Positions 37,495 through 46,400 of a stretch of 64,000 nt of DNA are shown here, one piece after another (the stretch's first letter is position 1; every line of letters begins with the position of its first letter). Under the pieces are notes generated by a model. That model searched no databases, was not told where the DNA came from, and saw only the letters and a program-made list of their open reading frames with translations. The translations under genes and the position numbers were made by a program. The stretch is from Variovorax saccharolyticus (GTDB lineage: Bacteria; Pseudomonadota; Gammaproteobacteria; Burkholderiales; Burkholderiaceae_C), in contig NZ_JASZYT010000004.1 of the NCBI RefSeq assembly GCF_030316765.1, forward strand, positions 434,001-498,000. Reading direction: 5' to 3'.

Positions 37495-40400
37495 TCAGGC
37501 CGTCAGGATGAAGTCAGCCTCCGTGACCGCATTGACACCGTTCCCCGGCACGCCCACGAGAAGGATGGAGTTCAATCCCTCGATCTCGATGAGCACGTCG
37601 GGGCCCGTGTCTGTGATGACCACCGACGTGGCGAACGTGGCCGAGTCGAACCCGTAGGCCGAGATGTCGATCCGGTCCTGTGCGTTGAGCGCATCCGGGC
37701 TGGCGTCGAAGCCGATGATCGTGTCGTTCCCGAAGCCCGGTGCGAACGCGAAGATATCGTTGCCGGCTCCACCGTTCATGGTGTCGTTGCCCAGGCCGCC
37801 GGTGATGTGGTCCGCGCCGGCACCCGTGCTGATGGTGTCGTTGCCGTCCTGGCCATGCACTGTATTCGCGCCAGCATCCAGGGTAATGGTGTCGTTGCCT
37901 TGGCTTCCGATGATGTTCTCGATCGCGTTGAGCGTGTCGCTGCCGGTGTCGGCCCCCGACGCCGTGGTGGTGGTGATCGTGGCGCCGGCCGTGGTCGCGG
38001 ACAGGTCGTAGGTGTCGGACCCGGTGTCGCCGATATAGGTGTCGTTGCCGTCGTTCAGCGTGGCGATGAAGGTGTCGGCAGCGGCGCCGCCGTTGGCTGT
38101 GTCGTTGTCCAGGCCGCCGGTGATGATGTCGGCCCCGGCTTCGCCGTTGAGCGTGTCGTTGCCTGCGCCGCCGAGGATCATGTCCGCGCCGCCGCCGCCG
38201 CTGATGATGTCGGCCCCACCGCCGCCTTCCAGCGTGTTGGCGCCGGCGCCGCCGGTCAGAGTGTCTCCGGCCGAGGTGCCGATCACGTGCTCGATGGTCG
38301 CCAGGCTGTCGGTCCCGATGTCGGCACTGCTCGCGGTGCCGAGCACCAGGTTGACGGTTGCGGCCGCCGTCGTGGCGGACAGGTCGTAGGTGTCGTCGGT
38401 GCCCGCGGCACCGACGTAGGTGTCGTTGTTGTCGCCGACCGCGGCGAAGAAGGTGTCGTTGCCGGCACCGCCGTTCACCGAGTCGGCACCCGCGCCACCC
38501 GTCATCGCGTCGTCACCGGCGCCGCCGACCAGCGCGTTGGCGCCGGCGTCGCCGATCAGCGTGTCGTTGCCGCTGCCGCCGGTCACGTTCTCGATGCCGG
38601 CGATCGACTCGAAGCCCGTCGCGCTGCCGGTGCTCAGGTTCACCGCGACCGCCGTGGCCGTGGTGCCGTAGGTGAGGGTGTCGACGCCGCCCCCGAGGTC
38701 GGCCGTATAAGCCTCGATGCCCGCCACCGTGCTGCCCGCGAAGGCCGCGATGGCATTGCCGGCCAGCACCACAGCGAGGGTCTGGGCCGCAGCCCCGGGG
38801 CCGCCACTGATGTTCACCCGGTCGTTGGTTCCGTCGCCACCGTCGATCGCGTCGGAGCCGTCGCCGATGACGTAGTTGAAGGTGTCGTCGCCATCGTTGC
38901 CATTGAGCGTGTCTACTCCCGTCCCGCCAGCGATCGTGTCGTTGCCGAGGCCGCCGTGGACGGTGTCGTTGCCGGCGCCGGCATTGAGCGTGTCGTCGCC
39001 GCCCTGGCCGTCGATGAGGTTCGCGCCGCCATTGAGGGTGATGCTGTCATTGCCCTGGCTGCCGATGATGTTCTCGATCGCGTCAAGCTGGTCGCTGCCG
39101 GTCTCCGCGCTGCTCGACGACGCGGTGGTGACCGTTGCGCCGGCCGAGGTTGCCGACAGGTCGTAGGTGTCGACGCCGGCGCCACCGGCGTAGATGTCGC
39201 TGCCGTCGCCGACCGTGGCAAGAATTACGTCGTTGCCGGCCGCGCCGTTCACCGTGTCGTTGTCCGCACCGCCGGTCATCGTGTCGTTTTCGGTTCCACC
39301 GGCGAGCGAATCGGCGCCCGCTCCGCCGAGCAGGGTGTCGTTGCCGGCGCCGCCGTTCACCGTGTCGTTGTCATTGCCGCCGTCGAGCAGGTCATCTCCG
39401 GCCAGGCCGTTGAGAGTGTCAGTGCCGCCGCCGCCGTGGATCTCGTCCTGGCCGGCATTGCCAGTGAGCGTCTGGTTGGCCGGGTTCTCGGCGATGAAGT
39501 CGCCCGTCACGATCGTCGCCGCCGAGGTCACGGTTTCCGGGTGGCCCTGCAGGTCGGTGTAGCTCATCACGACCCGGATCTGGCGATTGACCTGGTCCTG
39601 GCCCGGCGTGAAGTTGTCGCCGATCGCGTTAGCGATGTTGGTGAACGCGCCGCCTCCGCCGACTGCACTCTGCTGCCACTGGAAGGTGAAGGTGCCCGGC
39701 AGGCCGTCGGCATCCGTGATCTCGTTGATCGCCTGCAGCGCGTATGTTTCCGTCGGCGTGGTGTCGGAGATGCGCAGCACGCCCAGCGGGGCCTCGTTGT
39801 TGCTCAGCACGGGCGCAGTCGGCGCCGAGTAGACGTTCTCGAGAACGTCGTTGGCGTCCTTGTAGATGGCTCGCACGCGCAGCACGAGTCCGGCGTGGAA
39901 GCCGTTGGGCGTGAAGGTCGGCCCGGTCGCGCGGGCGACCTCGCCGCCGGCGCCTTCGATCAGGATGTCCTCGAAGATGCCGGGCCGCACTTCGGCCTGC
40001 CAGAAGTAGGAGATCGGACCGGTGATCGCGCCGCTGCCCGGGTTGTCGGCGTCAGTGACGCCCAGGGCCGATGCGGTCAGTTCCTGGTCTTCGGTCGGCG
40101 TGGTGTCGCTGATGGTGAGGAACCCCAGCGGCTCGCTGTTCACGCCGAAGCCGATCAGCAGCGATTGGTCCGAGAACTGAAGTCGCTCGATATTACTGAG
40201 GATGTCGACGCCGTCCTCCCCGATCTCGCCTCCGACGACGCCATCGACCCAATGCGTGACCTCCCAGTAGCCCGTCTCCTGATTGAACACCGGGTCGTAG
40301 TTCGCCAGCACATCGCTGTACACGGCGGTGTCGAAGTCGGGATCGAAGGTGGGGGAGTTGGGGTCGGAACTCAGGATTTCCCTCACGATGCTGATCTGGC

Positions 40401-43400
40401 TTGGGTTCAGTTCGCCCGAGAACACCCGGTCCATGAGCTCCGTCATGCTCTTGGCGCGCACGGTGCCCACGCCACCGACGGCAGGCGCCTCCAGCTCCAC
40501 ATTGAGCCAGGCGTCGCCGTCGATGATGTCGTTGCCGCCGCGGCCGGTGATGATGTCGCTGCCGTCGCCGCCGAGGATGATGTTGCCGGCGAACGAAGTC
40601 ACCGCGGTGCCCGTCATCGCGTCGAGCATCGCCTGCAGCCCGTCGATGAGGCCGATGTTGGTCAGCACGCTGCCCGTGGCGCCGGAAAGCGCCGCCGCAT
40701 TGGCGTCGTTGTCGTCGCCGCTCAGCACGTCGCCGAAGGCCGAGCCCGACATGCCCTCGGTCGAAGTGAAGCGCGCCAGAACCGTCGCGTTGGACAGCGG
40801 CACCGGCGTCTCGTCGAAGGCGCGCAGCAGCAGGTCGGCGGTGACGCCGAACTGGTCGTCCTTGAAGACCGCCCAGTCGAAGCCGGACCCGCCTTCATAG
40901 CGGTCAACCTGGCCGCCGTTGCCGACCATGATGTCGTCCCCGCCTTCACCGTCCATGCGGTCGGAGATGGTGTTGCCGATGAAGACGTCGTGGCCCACGG
41001 TCTCGTCGCGCGAGAAGGCGTCGAAGTTCTCGCCGGCACTGCCGTCGGCCATGCCATGCTCGATCCAGTCGTCGCCTTCGTTGCCGAACACGAACTCGTT
41101 GCCGCGGGCACCCAGGATGAAGTCGTTGCCCGGCCCGCCGAAGGCTTCGGACGGATCTTCGCCGGTGACGATGAAGTCGCTGCCGAAGCCGCCGAGGATG
41201 AGGTTGAGGCCGTTGCCGCCATGGATGGCATCGTTGCCGTCGCCGCCCTGCATATTGTCGTCGCCACCCAGGTCGGTCATGATGTCGTCGCCGGCGCCGC
41301 CGAGCACGAAGTCGTTGCCGTCGCCGCCTTCGAGGCGGTCGTTGCCGCCGTCGCCATAGAGCGTGTCGTCGCCGATGCCGGCGATGATGATGTCATTGGC
41401 GCCAGTGCCGCCGAGCACCACATGGTCCTCGCCCGAGTACTGCAGGAAGTTCGTGTCCCCCCCGGCAGTCGCGGGGTTGTCGCGCAGCACGTCTCCCACC
41501 GGGTCGTCGCGGCCGTCGTCCCCCAGCCCGGTGAACTGTGCCGGCTGCTCCACTTCGAGCGTGAAGGCAGGCGTCGAGAAAACGTCTCCCGGCAGGTGGG
41601 TGGCGTCGGTGTTGGCCATGATCATCCGGGCGAAGGAGTTGTTCTCCAGTTCGGTCAGGAAGTTCAGGCCCTGCGTGCGTTCGAGGTAGTAGAAGCGGTC
41701 CCCGTCCTGGAGCTTTTCCATCTGCTCCTCGAAGACGAAGTTGAAGGTCGAGCCCAGCATGCCTCCGAAAGGCATGTTCTTCTCGGCCAGGCCGCCGATC
41801 CAGAAGTCGATGTCCTCGACACCGGTGTTGATGCCGGCCCAGGTCCCCGTGCCGTTCAGGAAGTCCAGCCGCTCGACGTTGAAAGCAGGATCGGCGAGTG
41901 GATCGCCGAACACCAGGTCCATGGCGGCTTCGCGCTTCTGGGCCGACGAGACCGCGCTCGTCACGGTCGCGTGCGTGCCGTAGGCGGCGATGAAGTTGAT
42001 GAGCGATGGCGCGTTCTTCAGATTCGGCAGCAGGTCCACCCAGCTCGAGTAGGGCTTCAGCTGGGCATCCCCGGTGACTTCGTAGAAATCGCGGCGCGCC
42101 GCATTCAGCGAGGGCACGCCGGTGTCGCGGCCGCGCAGAATGTTGATGGTGGCCAGGTCCAGCGGAAGGCCCAGCAGGTTGTTGCGCAGTGCTTCCGTCA
42201 CGAATTCGTCGATCTGGTTGCCCTGCTGTCGCGTGAGGCCGCGCGCAAGGGCTCCCGCCGCCTCGTCCGGTGTCGGACCGCTGGCGGCGAATTCCAGCGG
42301 GTTGAGGAAGGCAGCTATGAGGCCTAGCTGCTGATTGCCGGTCATGACCGGATTGCTGTCGCCGATCACGTTGAATTCCGGATCGTAGCGATCGACGGTC
42401 TCGGTCAGCATCGAGTGGCCGAAGCGATAGACCGTGTGCGCGAACTCGGCCACGATGGACGGATCGATCTCGGTGTCGTAGACCTGCGTGGCCGCAAAAA
42501 AGATGTCCACCTGCGGCTGCACCTTGCGTGCGAATTCCTCGAACACCAGGTGCTGGTACTGCATCTCGGTGCCGAAGCGGGCAGCCTGGAAGAGGCGTTC
42601 GCCATTCCATGAGCCGTCCGGCAGCTTCCAGTTGGCGATGAAGGCCGGATCGCCGGAGGCTTCGATCACCGCCTTGGTCTGCTCGACCAGCCGGTTGTGC
42701 TCGGCGTGGAACACATGGTGCACGGCGGTCAGCGCGATGTTCTCGTTGGCGCGGCCGTCGCCGGCGATGAAGTGCGCATCGAGCAGTTCGTTGTCGTACC
42801 CCGGGCCCGTGAGACCGACCGTGGTGTCCCCGTCGGCGGCCAAGGCCGCGCCGGTCTGGCTGTTGAATGGGTTGGCGTTGTGCGCGATGTCGTCCAGGAA
42901 CGCATGGCCGGTGCGCGCGGGGTTCACCAACAGGGTATCGACCGGCTCGCTGGGTGTGCCCACCGCGACGACGTCATCGGTGGTGTTGAGAATGCCGTCA
43001 ACGCCGGCGTTGATGATCACCTGCGCAAATCCGTTCTCGGCAGGAATGAACTTGCCGTAGGCATCGGTGCGCAGCAGCGGCAGGTTGACCACGTCGTAGT
43101 CGTTGAGCAGGATGCCCAGCATGTCGCGCGCCTGGGCCTTGACCATCGACCAGGTGGCCATGCCGCCGATCTCGTTGCCCTCGGCGTCCAGGCTGGTGTT
43201 GGTGATCAGCCGCCCGGTCGACACCGGCTTCGATTCGCCGTTGAGTTCGTACTCGCGCAGGAAGACCTGGTGGGAAGGATGCGAGGTATAGGTCTGGTTC
43301 TGGTCGACGAAGGGCGTGGTGCCGTTCTTGGCCTCCTGGTGGGTGTTGTCCAGGCTTTCATCGGCGGCTGTGGTCGGGTCGTCGACCAGGATGCCATCTG

Positions 43401-46400
43401 CGCCCGGTCCCTCGAACTGGGTGGCGCGGGTCAGCATCAGGAAGTTGGGCGCGCCTGGGGCCCAGAGCGGATCGTCCGACTGCAGCGGAACGAAGATCGC
43501 ACCATCGCCTCCCTTCGCCACGAGGTCCAGGCCGTGGTCGAAGAACTGGCCGAAGAATGTCATCCACGCGTTGAACGGGGCCGACAGGCCCTCGTCCGGC
43601 GCGGTGTTGGGAATGAAGAAGACCTGTTTGTCGTCTGGGGTGCCGAAGATGCCGTCCAGCCCCGGGCTCGAGATGCTTTCACCCAAGCCGGCGGTCGCCG
43701 GATTGTTGGCGGTCTGGTCGACGATCAGGTTGGAGATGACGCGCGGGTCGGCATCGACCACGTCGCCGCTGCCCTCGTAGCCTTCGCGGAATGCCGGGTC
43801 CAGCAGCCTCGGGAAGAGGCCATCGGCGGCGCCGAATCCGGTCTGGCCCTGCACCAGGTTGTTGTAAGAGCCGTCGACCGTGCGCAGGCCGAACGCGACG
43901 CGGGAGTTGGGCAGGATGTCCGTGAGACTCTCACCGGCCGCATGCCGCTCGGAAATGATGATCTGGTCGAGGATGAACTGCAGGTCCGAGCGAATGAATC
44001 GGACGCCCTCGCTGTTGACCAGCGTTTCGGGGAGGGGGGTCGGCGGCGGATCCACCGCGATGGTGCCGCTCACGGCCGCGGTCGGCGCCGAGTAGACGTT
44101 CTCCAGCACGCCGTGGTCGTCCTTGTAGACGGCCCGCACGCGCAGCACCAGGCCGTCGAGGTCGGGGGTGACGCGGAAGCTCGTGCCGTCCGCCGTGGCC
44201 GGGCGGTCGCCGCCCAGGCTGACGATGTCCCGGAAGATGCCGGCGCCGTTGACCGGGTCGGGTTGGTACTGCCAGATGTAGCTGACGGGCCGGGATCCGA
44301 TGTTGCCGCCGGCATTGTCGGTGTCGCCGATGCCGAGCGCCGACACGGTCAGCACCTCGTTCACGGACGGCACGAGGTCGTCACCGGAAAAATCGATAGT
44401 CAGACTGCCCGTGGGCTCGGCATTGAGGCCGAGGGGCGCAAGGACAACGGACTGGTCGCCGAACTGCAAGCGCTCGACATTGCGCAGGGTGTCGGTGCCG
44501 TCGGTGCCGACGTTGTCGCTGACCGTCGTGACGCCGTCGATGCCGGTGAAGACGCTGTAGTTGGCGAGCGGCCCCGAGAACGAGACGGTATCGAAGTCAG
44601 GCGTGTCCGACATCCTGATCTCGCGCACGATGCTGAGCTGGCTCGGATTGATCTCGCCGGACAGCATGTAGGGCACCAGGTCCTTCATGCTGTCGACGCT
44701 GGTGATCACCGGCTGGCCCGGCTGCGGGACGTGGCCCGTCACCGCGATCCGCACATTGAGCCAGGCATCGCCGTTGATGATGTCGTCCCCGCCGCGGCCT
44801 TCGATGATGTCGCTGCCCGCGCCACCGAGGATGATGTTGCCGCCCCCGAAGCTCGTGATGCCCGTGGGCAGGATGGCCGCCAGCCCGTTGATGAGGCCGA
44901 TGTTGGTCAGCACGCTGCCCTTGGCGCCGGCCTCTGCGATCAGGGTCGCGTCGTTGTCGTCGCCGCGCAGCACGTCGGCGAATGCGGAGCCCGACAGGCC
45001 CTCGGTGAACGCGAAGCGGTCGAAGATGCCGGCGTTGGAGGGTGTCGCAGGCAGCTCGATGAAGTCGTTGACGATCATGTCGGCGGTCACGCCGTACTGG
45101 TCGAACTTGTAGATCGCCCAGTCGAAGCCGGAGCCGCCGTCGAAGTGGTCTTCGCCGTCGGAGCCGGAGAAGATGTCGTCGCCGCCTTCGCCGATGAGTT
45201 CGTCGAAGCCGCCGCCGGAGATCATCACGTCGTTGCCGATGATGTTGTCCTGGGCAGTCGGGTCGAAGCTGTCGCCGCTGGTGCCGTCCTGCGTGCCCAG
45301 CTCGATCCAGTCGTGGCCTTCATTGCCCAGTGTGGGCAGGTTGGTCTTGCTGCCGAGGATGAAGTCGTCACCCGCGCCCGCGAAGACTTCCGAGACGTCC
45401 TCGCCGGTGACGACGAAGTCCTTGCCGGCGCCGGCCACGATCAGGTTGGCGCCATTGCCGCCGTGGATGACGTCGTTGCCGTCGTCGCCCTTGATCACGT
45501 CGTCGCCGCCGCGGTCGGTGATGATGTCGTCGCCCGCGCCGCCCAGGATGTGGTCGTTGCCATCGCCGCCTTCGATGCGGTCGTTGCCGGCGTCACCGTA
45601 GATGGTGTCGTCGCCGAGGCTGGAGATCATGATGTCGTTGCCGGCCGTGCCGCCGAGCACGACATGCTCGTCACCGGTATAGCGCAGGTAGTTGCTGTCG
45701 TTGCCCGGCGTGGCGGGGTTGTTGCGGATCACCAGCGGGATGTGCTCGCCGATGATGCCTTCATCCTCGGTGAGCGGGTCGGCGGCGCCGAGCCCGTCGT
45801 TGAACTGGTTCACCGGGTTGACTTCGAGGATCAGGCCCGGCGTCGAGAAGATGTCCGCCGGCAGGTGCACGTTGTCCGTGTTCTGCATCACCAGCTTGGC
45901 GAACGTGTTGTTCTCCATCTCGGTGAGGAAATTGAGACCCGCCAGGCGCGAGAGGTAGTAGAAGCGGTCGCCGTTCTGCAGCGCCTCCATCTGGGTCTCG
46001 AAGACGAAGTTGAAAGTCGACCCGAGCAGGCCGCCGAAGGGCATCTGCTCCTCGGCCAGGCCGCCGATCCACAGGTCGATGTGGTCCACGCCGCCCAGTG
46101 CGGTGGCATAAGTGCCTTCGGCGTTCAGGAACTGCAGCCGGTCCGCGGGTTCCCCTGCGCCACCCATCACCAGCAAGGTCGCGGCGGCGCGCTTGTCCGC
46201 CATCGTGGTGGCGCTGGTGATCGTGGCATGCGTGCCATAGGCGGCAATGAAATTGATGACCGACGCCTCGTGCTTCAGGTGCTGCGCGAGGTCGGTCCAG
46301 CTCGTGTAGGGCTTGAGCTGGCTGTCCTGCGTCATTGCAAAGAACTCGCGGCGCGCGTCATTGAGCGTCGGGATGCCGGTGTCGCGACCGCGCGCAATGT

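Noticed and set aside
37700..45665. Regular short repeats that could look like a CRISPR or satellite array
   Set aside because: They are in-frame, degenerate codons for RTX nonapeptides inside one long open reading frame, with no unique spacers.
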